Position numbers and translations under genes: made by a program. A stretch of 46,928 bases of DNA from an uncultured Ulvibacter sp. (GTDB taxonomy: Bacteria; Bacteroidota; Bacteroidia; Flavobacteriales; Flavobacteriaceae): assembly GCA_913063405.1 (NCBI GenBank), contig CAJXZB010000026.1, positions 1 to 46,928 on the forward strand. The letters run 5' to 3'. Positions 1-9,415 of the stretch are shown piece by piece. How positions within the stretch are numbered: position 1 is the stretch's first letter; every line of letters starts with the position of its first letter. The notes under the pieces were generated by a model. It saw only the letters and a program-made list of their open reading frames with translations. It had not been told where the DNA came from and did no database searches.

Positions 1-90
1 AATTACAAAACTATTAATGAACTTGAATTAGAAATCAATAACCAAAAACTAGCAGCATGATCTTAACCTAGTGTCCACTTTTTTGTTGCA
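1..90 (+). mobile_element. 3' end of an IS3-like insertion sequence (transposase C-terminus plus terminal repeat)
   Basis: The first 60 bases read in frame 1 as the last 19 residues of a protein ending in NNQKLAA and a TGA stop. Thirty bases later the segment GTCCACTTTTTTGTTGCA ends with CA. The same arrangement appears inverted at the other window end, where the protein tail reads MFNQKVAA, so these are two diverged copies of one element type. Ends of the TG...CA kind with an AAAAAGTGGACA-like core resemble IS150-group IS3 elements; that assignment is inference. The element continues outside the window to the left. It interrupts the adenylate cyclase remnant beginning at base 91. Confidence 0.75.
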
Positions 91-433
91 TATCCAGTAT
101 TAGCAGCGCTCGAGATGCAGGTTTTTATATCGGAAAGAACTATCGAGAAACAAACTAAAAATAAAATTCCTTTTGAGATGCGGGTTGGAATTCATACAGG
201 CCCCGTTGTAGCAGGAGTCGTTGGAGTAAGGGAGTTTCATGTACGATATTTGGGGAGATACCGTGAATACAACAGCTCGAATGGGAAGCAGCGGTGAAAT
301 TGGAAAAGTCAATATTTCTGAACATACCTATAAACTTATTAAGAATAATCCTGAATTTAGTTTCAACTCTAGAGGAAAAATTGAGGCAAAAGGCAAAGGA
401 GCAATTGCCATGTATTTCGTAACTTCGGTTTAA
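91..433 (+). pseudogene. Adenylate/guanylate cyclase catalytic-domain remnant, IS-truncated and frameshifted
   Basis: This is the C-terminal part of a class III nucleotide cyclase domain. Frame 1 from base 91 reads YPVLAALEMQVFI and then PFEMRVGIHTGPVVAGVVG, the classic GIHTGP-VVAGVVG core. Around base 232-239 the frame changes. From 239 the sequence continues as YDIWGDTVNTTARM, which matches the cyclase D-x-WG-x-TVN-x-AARM motif, and runs to the stop at 433. The 5' end coincides with the IS terminus at base 90, so the N-terminal part of the domain and any sensor region are missing. With both a truncation and a frameshift the product should be inactive. The frameshift could be a sequencing error, but the IS truncation cannot. 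Confidence 0.85.
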
Positions 434-447
434 GCTAATTGCACTAA

Positions 448-876
448 ATGACAAACCTCATTGTTAAAAAAGATTCTAGAGTTGACCCTAAGTTTCAGAC
501 TTACCCGAAACAGGTTCGACGTAAATTAGAACATTTACGAGATTTAATATTTGAGGTTGCACAAGCAGATGATACTATTAAAGAAATTGAAGAAACCCTA
601 AAATGGGGAGAACCGAGCTATCTGGTGAAAAATGGAAGTACCCTGCGAATAGACTGGAAAATCAAATCCCCAAACCAATATGCCATGTATTTTAAATGTA
701 CGAGTAAATTGGTTCCTACTTTTAGAGAGGTCTATGATGATACATTCCAATATGAGAAGAATCGGGCCATTCTGTTCGATTTAAATGATAAAGTCCCTAA
801 AAAAGAATTAAAGGCATGTATTGGAGCGGCTTTAAGATATCATACAGTTAAAAAAATGTCTAAATTAGGATTGTAA
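448..876 (+). CDS. DUF1801 domain protein
   Basis: A 142-residue soluble protein of the DUF1801 (YdhG-like) family. The family signature is visible as a helical N-terminus (QVRRKLEHLRDLIFEVA), then TLKWGEPSYLV, followed by a beta-rich segment ending in ILFDLNDKVPKKELKACIGAAL. Length is typical for a single-domain member. No enzymatic role is established for the family. The gene starts 14 bp after the cyclase remnant and precedes the bestrophin gene by about 50 bp, so it may share a transcript with its neighbours. No signal peptide or membrane segment is seen. Confidence 0.8.
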   Translation: MTNLIVKKDSRVDPKFQTYPKQVRRKLEHLRDLIFEVAQADDTIKEIEETLKWGEPSYLVKNGSTLRIDWKIKSPNQYAMYFKCTSKLVPTFREVYDDTFQYEKNRAILFDLNDKVPKKELKACIGAALRYHTVKKMSKLGL

Positions 877-926
877 ACGAATTCAAAAGAGTAAATCAAT
901 TTAAAAAATGTTTAAGAAATTAAAAT

Positions 927-1982
927 ATGCATATTAAAAAAACATATACCACCTTTCAAATGGCGATGTGGACTCGCTTCGAGACACTTCTATTTTTTAT
1001 AATTATTGTTCTATGGGTAGCCACATATTATTTTTTCAACCTATCCTGGTTAAAAATTCCATGGACGCCATTGGCTTTAATTGGTACAGCTGTGGCCTTT
1101 GTTATTGGTTTTCAGAATAACGCCGCCTATGGTCGCATATGGGAAGCAAGGAAAATCTGGGGAGGCATTGTAAACACCTCCAGAACCTTTGGTGTATTTG
1201 TTCAAGATATGGTCAATAACCAATATGCAGAAATACCAATGAAGGATGAAGAACTTCAAAAAGAAATAAAAGTGCTCACTTATCGACATATCGCCTGGAT
1301 GGTAGCCTTGCGTCACGCAATGCGCGCTCCTAAAACTTGGGAAACAACTTCAAATCATAAAACCAATAAGGAATGGGGCTTTCGACCACCCGAGCAAGAT
1401 TCTAACTTAGAAGAAGATATAAAAGCGTATATTTCTGAAAGTGATTTTGCATACACAATGGACAAAAGCAACAAGCAGACCGCCTTGCTATATTTACAAT
1501 CACATCACCTAAAGCAATTAAAGGAAAAAGGGGTTATTTGGGAATTTAGTTTTTTAGAATTGGAAGGTGTCGTTGAAGAACTTTTTACATTGCAAGGTAA
1601 AAGTGAAAGAATTAAGAACTTTCCATACCCTAGACAGTTCGCTACGCTAAATCACTTTTTTATGTGGATTTTTGTTTTGCTGCTACCCCTTGCCCTCGTT
1701 CCACAATTCGCAGAAATCGGAACTGAAATAATAAATAAAGAACCAATAATAGGAAAATTATTTGTTTGGTTTTGCATACCGTTCTATGTCATAGTAGCCT
1801 GGGTTTTTCATACTATGGAAAGAATAGGAAGAACTGGTGAGAATCCTTTTGAAGGCACTGCTAATGATGTTCCAATTTCCACCATTGCAAGAGGAATTGA
1901 AATTGACCTTAGGCAAAATTTAGGAGAGGCAAAAGAAGATATTCCTGAACAATTTCCTGTCAAACACAATACGCAGTTCTAA
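927..1982 (+). CDS. Bestrophin-family (UPF0187) anion channel
   Basis: A 351-residue inner-membrane protein of the bacterial bestrophin family, expected to form pentameric ion channels. Hydrophobic segments lie near residues 21-38, 46-63, 244-260 and 278-295, the usual four-helix layout. Family motifs are FQNNAAYGRIWEARKIWGGI after the second helix and GENPFEGTANDVP near residue 305, matching the conserved NPFG-D-ND-P segment of bestrophins. The long cytosolic region between helices 2 and 3 is intact. The start is an ATG with an AT-rich leader and no clear Shine-Dalgarno site. MiaE follows 33 bp downstream. Ion selectivity cannot be read from sequence. Confidence 0.9.
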   Translation: MHIKKTYTTFQMAMWTRFETLLFFIIIVLWVATYYFFNLSWLKIPWTPLALIGTAVAFVIGFQNNAAYGRIWEARKIWGGIVNTSRTFGVFVQDMVNNQYAEIPMKDEELQKEIKVLTYRHIAWMVALRHAMRAPKTWETTSNHKTNKEWGFRPPEQDSNLEEDIKAYISESDFAYTMDKSNKQTALLYLQSHHLKQLKEKGVIWEFSFLELEGVVEELFTLQGKSERIKNFPYPRQFATLNHFFMWIFVLLLPLALVPQFAEIGTEIINKEPIIGKLFVWFCIPFYVIVAWVFHTMERIGRTGENPFEGTANDVPISTIARGIEIDLRQNLGEAKEDIPEQFPVKHNTQF

Positions 1983-2015
1983 AAAATAAATAAGTACCTT
2001 CATAAAAAAAGAACA

Positions 2016-2597
2016 ATGCTTGGTTTAAAATTGGCAACGGATCCACGTTGGGTAAATATTGTAGAATCGAACATTGAAGAGATATTGACAGACCACGCTT
2101 GGTGTGAGCAAAAAGCAGCCACCAACGCAATTACTATTATCACACTAAATTCTGAACATACAGATCTTGTAACCGACTTGCTAAAATTGGCCCAGGAAGA
2201 ACTAGAGCATTTCGAAATGGTTCATGAAATTATAAAAAAACGCGGCTATAAGTTGGGCAGAGAACGGAAAGACCACTATGTTAATCAGTTATTTCAGTTT
2301 ACTAGAAACGGTGGAAATAGAAAACAGGCAATGGTCGATAGACTACTATTCTCGGCAATGATTGAAGCACGCAGTTGTGAACGTTTTAAATTGCTTTCTG
2401 AAAGAATCAGTGACCCCGAATTATCTAAATTCTATAAAGAACTTATGATTAGCGAAGCGGGGCATTATACTACTTTTTTAGGCTTCGCCCGAAAGTATGG
2501 AGAAGGTTTTGATGTAGAGAAACGCTGGAAAGAACTAATAGAGTTTGAAGGCGAAATCATTAAAAGTTACGGGAAATCCGAAACTATTCACGGCTAA
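2016..2597 (+). CDS. miaE: tRNA-(ms2io6A)-hydroxylase
   Basis: A 193-residue di-iron enzyme that hydroxylates the isopentenyl group of 2-methylthio-isopentenyladenosine at position 37 of tRNAs reading UNN codons. The four-helix ferritin-like fold is recognised by iron-ligand motifs: a Glu in WCEQKAAT, EELEHFEMVH (ExxH), the MIEARSCERF helix and SEAGHYTTFLGFA (ExxH). The length matches the family. The gene sits between bestrophin and DUF1835 genes, with only 6 bp to the next start, which suggests cotranscription. The tRNA substrate requires MiaA and MiaB, which are not in this window. Confidence 0.93.
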   Translation: MLGLKLATDPRWVNIVESNIEEILTDHAWCEQKAATNAITIITLNSEHTDLVTDLLKLAQEELEHFEMVHEIIKKRGYKLGRERKDHYVNQLFQFTRNGGNRKQAMVDRLLFSAMIEARSCERFKLLSERISDPELSKFYKELMISEAGHYTTFLGFARKYGEGFDVEKRWKELIEFEGEIIKSYGKSETIHG

Positions 2598-2603
2598 TAC
2601 TAA

Positions 2604-3044
2604 TTGAAAAAACAATATCACATATTGAACGGTGATTCGTTACGGGAACAGTTCCCAAAAAGCATTCAAGGTAAGATCATTGTTGCGCGAGAATGCATGG
2701 TAGATGGAGATGTAACGGGAAGTTCATTAAATGAAGTATTCGAAACCCGTGCTCAATTTATGGCCAGTAACTATTACGGATGTACCATTCAAGAATATCA
2801 CGATAAAGCAATTATAGAGTTCGAGAAAATACTTCAAATTGAAGCCGGTTCTGACATCAATTTGTGGTTCGAAGACGATTTATTCTGCCAAGTAAATTTT
2901 TGGTTTGTTCTTCATCTTTTAATTGAGTCGAACAAAGCAAATTCACTTTTTCTAATAAGGCCTTTATCTCATAGCCCATATAGTTTTGGAGATTTGCAAG
3001 TAAAACGGCTTTTTGATAACATCCAAAATAGTAACATTGAATAA
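2604..3044 (+). pseudogene. DUF1835 domain protein, C-terminally shortened (probable remnant)
   Basis: This reads from a TTG start as 146 residues beginning KKQYHILNGDSLREQFP, the N-terminal signature of DUF1835 proteins (HI-NGDSL), followed by ECMVDGDVTG and then LWFEDDLFCQVNFWFVLHLL, the family's second conserved block. Family members usually continue for roughly another 100 or more residues. Here the frame stops after FDNIQNSNIE, and the decayed peptidase gene starts 10 bp later, so the C-terminal half seems to have been deleted. A short functional form cannot be excluded. The family's function is unknown. Confidence 0.65.
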
Positions 3045-3054
3045 TAGTTAGAAG

Positions 3055-4917
3055 ATGAAGAATATTTTAAAAGCACTACTAATAATTGTGTTCTTACTTA
3101 ATAACCACATTGGCCACGCTCAATCTGCAGTCAAAGATAATTTACTTACACTGGATCGAATCTATTCTGGGGAATTTGGACAGCAATATGAACGTGATAT
3201 TCAATGGATCGAAAATGGTGAGGCATATGTCACCATTGAAAAATCTGTCGTACTGGAAGATGCTGACGAACTTGTCCGTTACAATAGCGCTACACAAGAA
3301 AAAACTATTTTCGTTGATTCTGAAAGCCTTCAAGCAAACAACAAATCAATAGCCATAAAGAGTTTTTTTTTCTCTCTCCAGACGGTTCAAAAGTTCTAAT
3401 TTTCACTAACTCCAGTCGAGTTTGGAGAACAAATACGAAAGGCGATTATTGGGTTTATGACTTAGACACTAAAACCTTGAAACAGTTGGGAGCAACCTTA
3501 GATAGCTCATCACTAATGTTTGCTAAATTCTCTTCAGATAACAGCTTTGTTTCATATGTGTACAAATTCAACCTTTACAAGGAAAACTTTCTAACAAATG
3601 AGGTTACCCAATTAACTTTCGATGGAACCACAGACATCATCAATGGAACTTTTGATTGGGTCTATGAAGAGGAATTTGGTGCCAGAGATGGATTTAGAAT
3701 AAGTCCGGCAGACACCTATATTGCATTTTGGCAATTGGATGCAACCACTACTGGCACTTTTTATATGATTAATACTACGGATTCAATTTATTCCAGACCA
3801 ATACCTTTACAATACCCTAAGGTTGGACAAGAGCCGTCTGCAACAAAAATTGGTCTCATTGATCTAAGGACGAAGCAAACTATATGGATTCCTCTCCAAG
3901 TAATAGTACGCAACGCTACTTATACAGTACCGATTTAAAAGGAAAGGGCAAAGCCAAAAAAGTTACGCCAACAATTTTTAGTGGTGTAAACAATTATAAT
4001 ATCTCCCCTAATGGACTCTACGCCGTGCATACCCATGAAAGTTCAAAAGCGGTTAGGACAGTTGGGTTGGTTAGCTTACCAGATCATTCAACACTGAAGA
4101 CTTTTGTAGATAACAAATCCTATTCAGTAAAATTAAAAGAATTGGCACTACCAGATATTCTTTTTACCAAGATCACCACGGAGGAAGGAATAGAAATAGA
4201 TGCAAGAATGATTTTACCAATTGGTTTCGACGAAACAAAAAAATATCCTGTTATATTTCACGTGTATGGCGAACCTTGGGGGCAGGTTGCAACAGATACC
4301 CAGATAGGCTTATGGAATAGTATGATGGCGCAAAAAGGCTATGTTATTATAGACATGGATAATAGAGGTACTCCCTGCCTTAAGGGCAGTGCTTGGCGTA
4401 AAAGCATCTATAGGAAGATTGGCTTGATCAACACTCGTGATCAAGCTCTCGCTGCCAAAGAATTATTGAAGTTGGACTATCTAGATACCGATCGTACTTC
4501 CGTATGGGGTTGGAGTGGTGGTGGCTCAATGACACTCAATCTTATGTTTCAATTTCCTGAAATTTATGGAACAGGAATTTCAGTCGCTGCTGTGTCCAAT
4601 CAATTACTTTATGATAATGTGTATCAAGGACGATATATGGGACTTCCGAAGGAGAACGAAGAGGATTTCATAAACGGATCCCCTGTAGCATATGCTAAAA
4701 ATTTAAAGGGAAGTTTATTGATTATCCATGGTACTGCTGATGATAATGTGCATTACCAAAACATGGAGGTTTTGATTAATGAATTGATAAAAGAAAACAA
4801 AGAATTTCAAATGATGTCATATCCAAATAGGTCACATGGGATTTATGAAGGGGAAAACACCTATATACGTTGACAACTAAGTACATTTTGAAAAATGTTC
4901 CAACAAATAAAAATTAG
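3055..4917 (+). pseudogene. Dipeptidyl peptidase IV (S9B) gene with three frame breaks and an internal deletion
   Basis: An exported prolyl dipeptidyl peptidase, broken. The signal peptide (residues 4-22, ending GHAQ) and the start of the beta-propeller are in frame 1 to 3399. At a run of nine T around 3363-3371 the frame changes to FFSPDGSKVLIF... Near 3885-3897 it changes again, and about 100 residues of propeller expected between IWIPLQ and SPSNSTQRYLY are missing. The catalytic domain follows with GWSGGG (nucleophile Ser), HGTADDNVH (Asp) and NRSHGIYEG (His). A last shift near 4860-4870 separates the terminal LTTKYILKNV segment, which ends at the TAG at 4915-4917. Total coding length is about 621 residues against roughly 720 for intact relatives. 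The product should be inactive. Confidence 0.9.
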
Positions 4918-4942
4918 GCGCATGATAAAACTATTTTTTTAA

Positions 4943-4977
4943 TTGTTAGTGTATCAAATAAAAACTTACTAGGTTTG
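4943..4977 (+). promoter_or_regulatory. Candidate Bacteroidota promoter of the his operon
   Basis: A perfect -7 element TAGGTTTG lies at 4970-4977, upstream of the leader peptide start at 4997. A TTG that could serve as the -33 element is at 4943-4945, but the 24-base spacing is longer than the usual 19-21, so only the -7 box is convincing. Transcription would begin near 4982-4984, leaving a leader of about 15 bases before the leader peptide. Confidence 0.55.
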
Positions 4978-4996
4978 TAGTTCAATAAAACAAAAA

Positions 4997-5059
4997 ATGG
5001 CTTTTATACAATTACATCATCATCATTTTCATATTTGCTCTCAGGCGAACAGGAAATGA
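4997..5059 (+). CDS. hisL: Histidine operon leader peptide
   Basis: A 20-residue open frame running from ATG at 4997 to TGA at 5057. It contains the His-rich core HHHHFH (five His in six codons, bases 5015-5032). It lies 97 bp upstream of hisG and immediately before a strong terminator hairpin, which is the arrangement of a ribosome-stalling leader for transcription attenuation. Scarce charged tRNA-His would stall the ribosome in the His run. The chance of so many His codons in the right place without function is low. The name follows the enterobacterial analogue, without claiming sequence homology. Confidence 0.85.
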   Translation: MAFIQLHHHHFHICSQANRK

Positions 5060-5115
5060 TTTATGTAGTTTAAAAATATTTCAAAACCCGTCTGAGTAAA
5101 TCAGACGGGTTTTTT
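5040..5115 (+). terminator. his attenuator: terminator hairpin with competing antiterminator
   Basis: A rho-independent terminator has its 5' arm at 5083-5095 and its 3' arm at 5101-5113, with perfect pairing, a GTAAA loop and a T tract at 5110-5115. The leader segment CTCAGGCG (5040-5047), just after the His codons, can pair with CGTCTGAG (5089-5096) over 8 bp including one G-U. That would sequester the 5' arm and act as an antiterminator. A ribosome stalled early in the His run would leave 5040-5047 free. A ribosome reaching the TGA at 5057 would cover it and allow termination. The pairing is seen in the sequence; the mechanism is inferred. Confidence 0.85.
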
Positions 5116-5156
5116 GTTTTAAGGCTTCAAGGTTTACTCAGATTAAAATAAGTAAA

Positions 5157-6014
5157 ATGAGTAAACTAAAAATTGCAGTCCAGAAAAGTGGACGTCTTCA
5201 CGAAGATTCTTTAAAGCTTCTTAAAGATTGCGGCATCGCAATTGAAAATGGCGAGGATAAACTAAAAGTAAGTCCTTCTAATTTCCCATTGGAAATTCTT
5301 TATTTAAGAAATTCCGATATCCCACAATATCTTGAAGACGGTGTGGTAGATATCGCTATCATTGGAGAAAACTTGCTAGTCGAAAAACAAAAGCAAGTAG
5401 AAATAGTTGAAAAATTGGGATTTTCGAAGTGTAAAGTATCCCTAGCGGTACCAAAGGAAATAGAAAACAACTCGCTCAATTATTTTCAGGGAAAGAAAAT
5501 TGCAACCTCCTACCCCAATACCCTTAACACATTTCTCATTGAAAATAATATTTCTGCAGAAATCCACACGATCTCGGGTTCGGTAGAAATCGCTCCTAAT
5601 ATTGGCTTAGCAGATGGTATATGTGATATTGTAAGCTCGGGAAGTACTTTATTCAAAAATGGCCTTCGCGAAACTCAAGTTTTACTGAAGTCTGAAGCCG
5701 TCTTGGCAAAGTCAGTACAATTAGAAGTCAAAAAACAACGAGTCCTTGAGAAGCTTTTATTTAGAATGAGAGCGGTACTTAGAGCAAAAAATACCAAGTA
5801 TGTTTTAATGAATGTTCCAGATGCAAAGATTGATGAAGTCAGCGCCATCCTACCAGTTTTAAAAAGCCCAACGATCCTTCCATTAGCCAAAAAAGGTTGG
5901 AGTTCTCTTCACAGCGTGATTGATGAAGATGAATTCTGGAATGTTATTGACGCATTAAAATTGGCTGGTGCCGAAGGTATTTTAATTGTCCCAATTGATA
6001 AAATGGTATTGTAA
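5157..6014 (+). CDS. hisG: ATP phosphoribosyltransferase, long form
   Basis: This is the first enzyme of histidine synthesis, joining PRPP and ATP. The 285 residues start with KLKIAVQKSGRLHEDS and contain VDIAIIGENLL and the PRPP-binding loop GICDIVSSGSTLFKNGLRE. The C-terminal 75 or so residues form the ACT-like regulatory domain of the long HisG form, which normally confers feedback inhibition by histidine and removes the need for HisZ. It heads the operon behind the attenuator, and its stop overlaps the hisD start by one base (TAATG). No lesions are seen. Confidence 0.97.
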   Translation: MSKLKIAVQKSGRLHEDSLKLLKDCGIAIENGEDKLKVSPSNFPLEILYLRNSDIPQYLEDGVVDIAIIGENLLVEKQKQVEIVEKLGFSKCKVSLAVPKEIENNSLNYFQGKKIATSYPNTLNTFLIENNISAEIHTISGSVEIAPNIGLADGICDIVSSGSTLFKNGLRETQVLLKSEAVLAKSVQLEVKKQRVLEKLLFRMRAVLRAKNTKYVLMNVPDAKIDEVSAILPVLKSPTILPLAKKGWSSLHSVIDEDEFWNVIDALKLAGAEGILIVPIDKMVL

Positions 6015-7303
6015 TGAACATATATAAAAACCCTGTAGCAAATACTTGGAAAACCATCATGGAGCGGCCTTTATTTGAAAAAGAAGAACTCAATATGCTG
6101 GTTCGTTTTATTCTTTCAGATGTGAAGAAAAACCAGGACAAAGCACTTTTTAAGTATACCGAAAAATTTGATAGTGTCAAACTAGATACTTTGGAGGTCT
6201 CTTCTTTGGATATTAAGACAGTAACGAGTTCAGTTTCCGAAGCATTGAAAGGAGCCATCGAAGTTGCATATAGAAACATTTCAATATTTCACGCCTCGCA
6301 AAATACCACAAAACAAATCGTTGAAACGACAAAAGGTGTTTGTTGTTGGAGAAAATCTGTAGGTATTGAGAAAGTAGGGCTCTATATCCCAGGAGGCTCC
6401 GCACCGTTGTTCTCGAGTATTCTAATGCTTGGTATTCCTGCGAAACTAGCTGGATGTCGGGAAGTAATATTATGTACGCCGCCAGATAAAAATGGGGCAA
6501 TAAATCCAGCAATCTTATATACCGCAAAACTTGTTGGTATCGATAAGATATATAAGATTGGTGGCGCTCAGGCTATCGCCGCTATGGCATATGGTACAGA
6601 AACGATTCCACAAGTTTATAAAATCTTCGGGCCAGGAAATCAATTTGTAACTAAGGCAAAGGAGTTGATTCAACAAGATGGTGTGGCAATTGATATGCCA
6701 GCTGGACCAAGTGAACTCTTGGTTATTGCAGATAAATCTGCAAATCCTGCATTTGTGGCCTCAGATTTATTATCGCAAGCCGAACACGGGCCCGATAGTC
6801 AGGTTATAATTCTTTCTGATAGCGAATCAATTATTGAACAATCACTTTTAGAGTTAGAGAAACAATTAAAAAAGTTGCCTAGAAAGGAAATTGCGGCTAA
6901 AGCATTGGAGAATAGTAAGGCGGTTCTTCTGAAAAGCCTGAATCAATGCATAGATTTTAGCAACGCTTATGCACCTGAGCATTTAATAATTGCTTCGGAA
7001 GAGGCACCCAAGTATAGCGACCGAATAATAAATGCCGGTTCTGTTTTCCTGGGGAACTATAGTTGTGAAAGCGCCGGTGATTATGCCAGCGGCACCAATC
7101 ATACACTACCCACCAATACCCATGCTAAGAGTTATAGCGGTGTTTCCTTAGAGAGTTTTCAGAAGAAGATAACCTTTCAAAAGTTGAGCCCAGAAGGCTT
7201 AAAGAACATTGGGCCAGCAATAGAGTTAATGGCAGAAGCAGAAGGTTTAGCTGCTCACAAAAATGCAGTATCAATCCGACTAAAAGCAATGACTAATGTT
7301 TAA
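6014..7303 (+). CDS. hisD: Histidinol dehydrogenase
   Basis: A 429-residue zinc enzyme oxidising L-histidinol to L-histidine in two NAD-dependent steps, the last of the pathway. Motifs are VGLYIPGGSAPLFSSILMLG, IFGPGNQFVTKAKE, DMPAGPSELLV, the zinc-ligand segment LLSQAEHGPDSQV, the catalytic YAPEHLI and the C-terminal SAGDYASGTNHTLPT. Length is normal. It overlaps hisC by 8 bp, consistent with translational coupling inside the operon. Confidence 0.97.
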   Translation: MNIYKNPVANTWKTIMERPLFEKEELNMLVRFILSDVKKNQDKALFKYTEKFDSVKLDTLEVSSLDIKTVTSSVSEALKGAIEVAYRNISIFHASQNTTKQIVETTKGVCCWRKSVGIEKVGLYIPGGSAPLFSSILMLGIPAKLAGCREVILCTPPDKNGAINPAILYTAKLVGIDKIYKIGGAQAIAAMAYGTETIPQVYKIFGPGNQFVTKAKELIQQDGVAIDMPAGPSELLVIADKSANPAFVASDLLSQAEHGPDSQVIILSDSESIIEQSLLELEKQLKKLPRKEIAAKALENSKAVLLKSLNQCIDFSNAYAPEHLIIASEEAPKYSDRIINAGSVFLGNYSCESAGDYASGTNHTLPTNTHAKSYSGVSLESFQKKITFQKLSPEGLKNIGPAIELMAEAEGLAAHKNAVSIRLKAMTNV

Positions 7304-8327
7304 GGCAAGAAACTTAATTAGAGAGAATATCGCATCCCTACTGCCTTATTCCAGTGCTAGGGATGAGTTTAGTGGTATTGATGGAATCTTCCTAGACGCT
7401 AATGAAAATCCATTTGGGGAATGGAATCGTTATCCAGATCCTCATCAAAAAGAATTGAAGAAAAAACTATCCCAACTTAAAACGATTACATCGAAAAAGA
7501 TCTTTATTGGAAACGGAAGTGATGAAATTATTGACTTGGCTCTTCGTATTTTTTGCAATCCGAATCAAGACAAGGCACTTACCTTCTCACCTACTTATGG
7601 GATGTATGATGTTTCGGCAGCAATAAATTCTGTGAAATTAATTAAGGCTCCCTTGACATCAAACTTTCAAATAGATTTAAACCTATTTGAAGAGCGTCTA
7701 AAGGATGATGAACTCAAACTCATATTCATCTGTTCACCCAACAACCCTACGGGAAATAACATTGATATAACGGTTATTGAAAAAATTCTAACCAAGTTCA
7801 AGGGTATTGTCATTATCGATGAAGCATATATAGATTTTAGCGATGCCCCCTCTTGGTTAAGTGTGTTGAATCAATTCCCAAATTTAGTCGTGAGTCAAAC
7901 ATTTAGCAAAGCCTGGGGTCTAGCCGCTGCGAGAGTTGGTGTTTGTTATGCTTCGGAAGAAATCATTGAGATATTCAACAGAGTGAAGCCTCCGTACAAC
8001 GTTAGCAGCCTAAACCAGAAAGCAGCCATCAATGCTTTGGAAAACTATGAAATCTTTCAGAAGAATATTCAAATCATAAAAGAGGAAAGAGAAAAACTGA
8101 AGATTGAACTAATAAAGATTGATTTTGTGCTGAAGACTTATCCTTCCGAAGCCAATTTCCTATTAATAAAAGTTACCAATGCAAATCAAGTTTATAATCA
8201 ACTAGTTAACCAGAGAATAATTACCAGAAATAGAGCAACCATTGTAACGAATTGCCTTCGCATTTCCATTGGGAGTCCCTCTGAAAATATACAACTACTA
8301 CAAGCATTAAAAAAAATCGAAATATGA
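7296..8327 (+). CDS. hisC: Histidinol-phosphate aminotransferase
   Basis: A 343-residue PLP-dependent fold-type I aminotransferase that converts imidazole-acetol phosphate to histidinol phosphate. It shows [10 protein letters not shown] near the N-terminus, [31 protein letters not shown] and the PLP-lysine motif [16 protein letters not shown]. The start ATG lies inside the end of hisD, and the TGA overlaps the hisB ATG in an ATGA tetranucleotide. Confidence 0.96.
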   Translation: MFKARNLIRENIASLLPYSSARDEFSGIDGIFLDANENPFGEWNRYPDPHQKELKKKLSQLKTITSKKIFIGNGSDEIIDLALRIFCNPNQDKALTFSPTYGMYDVSAAINSVKLIKAPLTSNFQIDLNLFEERLKDDELKLIFICSPNNPTGNNIDITVIEKILTKFKGIVIIDEAYIDFSDAPSWLSVLNQFPNLVVSQTFSKAWGLAAARVGVCYASEEIIEIFNRVKPPYNVSSLNQKAAINALENYEIFQKNIQIIKEEREKLKIELIKIDFVLKTYPSEANFLLIKVTNANQVYNQLVNQRIITRNRATIVTNCLRISIGSPSENIQLLQALKKIEI

Positions 8328-9415
8328 AGAAAGTACTTTTTATAGATAGAGATGGGACTCTAGTTATAGAGCCTCCTGTGGACTACCAGTTAGATAGTCT
8401 AGAGAAGCTGGAGTTTTTTCCAGAGGTTTTTCAATGGCTATCGAAAATAGCGCTCGAGTTAGATTATGAACTTATTATGGTGACCAATCAAGACGGTTTA
8501 GGTACGGTATTCTTTCCTGAAGAAACCTTTTGGCCAGTTCAAAACAAGATTATTCAAGCATTTAAAAATGAAGGAGTCTTGTTTTCGGAAATATTAATCG
8601 ACAAGAGTTTCCCAGAAGACAATGCACCTACGAGAAAACCTAGAACTGGATTACTTCAAAAATACATTTACGGTGACTATGATTTGGCAAGCTCATACGT
8701 AATTGGGGACCGTTTAACTGATGTTGAATTGGCAAAAAATCTAAAATCCAAAGCAATCTTCATTGGAATGGAAAAACAAGATGGGGCTGTGTTGTCTACC
8801 ATGAATTGGTCAGAGATCTATTACTATCTAAAGAGTAAACCAAGAACCGCAGCGATACATAGAATAACCAAAGAAACCAATATTCAAATTGAACTCAACT
8901 TAGACGGCTCAGGTCAAAGCTATATTAATACTGGTATTGGTTTCTTTGATCATATGCTAGATCAAATTTCGAAGCACGGAAATTTAGACCTTAATGTACA
9001 GGTTCAGGGAGATTTAGAAATTGATGAACATCACACAATTGAAGACGTTGCCTTGAGTCTAGGAGAGGCATTTATAAATGCATTAGCGTCGAAAAAAAGT
9101 ATTGAGCGCTATGGTTTTCTATTACCAATGGACGAATGTTTGGCTCAAGTCGCGATTGACTTTGGAGGAAGACCTTGGTTGGTTTGGGATGCCGAGTTTA
9201 GTCGAAAAATGATAGGTGAAATGCCAACTGAAATGTTTATGCACTTCTTTAAGTCTTTTAGCGATACTGCTAAATGTAATTTAAATATCAAAGCAGAAGG
9301 AGACAACGAGCATCACAAGATTGAATCTATTTTCAAGGCGTTTGCAAAAGCACTCAAAATGGCGGTTTCTAGAACAGAGAACTATTCAATACCAAGTACA
9401 AAAGGCACGCTATGA
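8324..9415 (+). CDS. hisB: Bifunctional histidinol-phosphatase / imidazoleglycerol-phosphate dehydratase
   Basis: A 363-residue fusion. Residues 1-165 are a HAD-type phosphatase with the [11 protein letters not shown] nucleophile motif and [10 protein letters not shown]. Residues from about 175 onward are the dehydratase, with [32 protein letters not shown] and [17 protein letters not shown], the paired His-rich manganese sites. The two activities catalyse the dehydration and dephosphorylation steps of the pathway. The fusion is shared with enterobacteria and many Bacteroidota. It overlaps both hisC and hisH by ATGA. Confidence 0.97.
   Translation: MKKVLFIDRDGTLVIEPPVDYQLDSLEKLEFFPEVFQWLSKIALELDYELIMVTNQDGLGTVFFPEETFWPVQNKIIQAFKNEGVLFSEILIDKSFPEDNAPTRKPRTGLLQKYIYGDYDLASSYVIGDRLTDVELAKNLKSKAIFIGMEKQDGAVLSTMNWSEIYYYLKSKPRTAAIHRITKETNIQIELNLDGSGQSYINTGIGFFDHMLDQISKHGNLDLNVQVQGDLEIDEHHTIEDVALSLGEAFINALASKKSIERYGFLLPMDECLAQVAIDFGGRPWLVWDAEFSRKMIGEMPTEMFMHFFKSFSDTAKCNLNIKAEGDNEHHKIESIFKAFAKALKMAVSRTENYSIPSTKGTL

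Noticed and set aside
3055..4917. Three separate small genes in the DPP IV region
   Set aside because: The pieces align in order to one peptidase, each lacking the parts held by the others.
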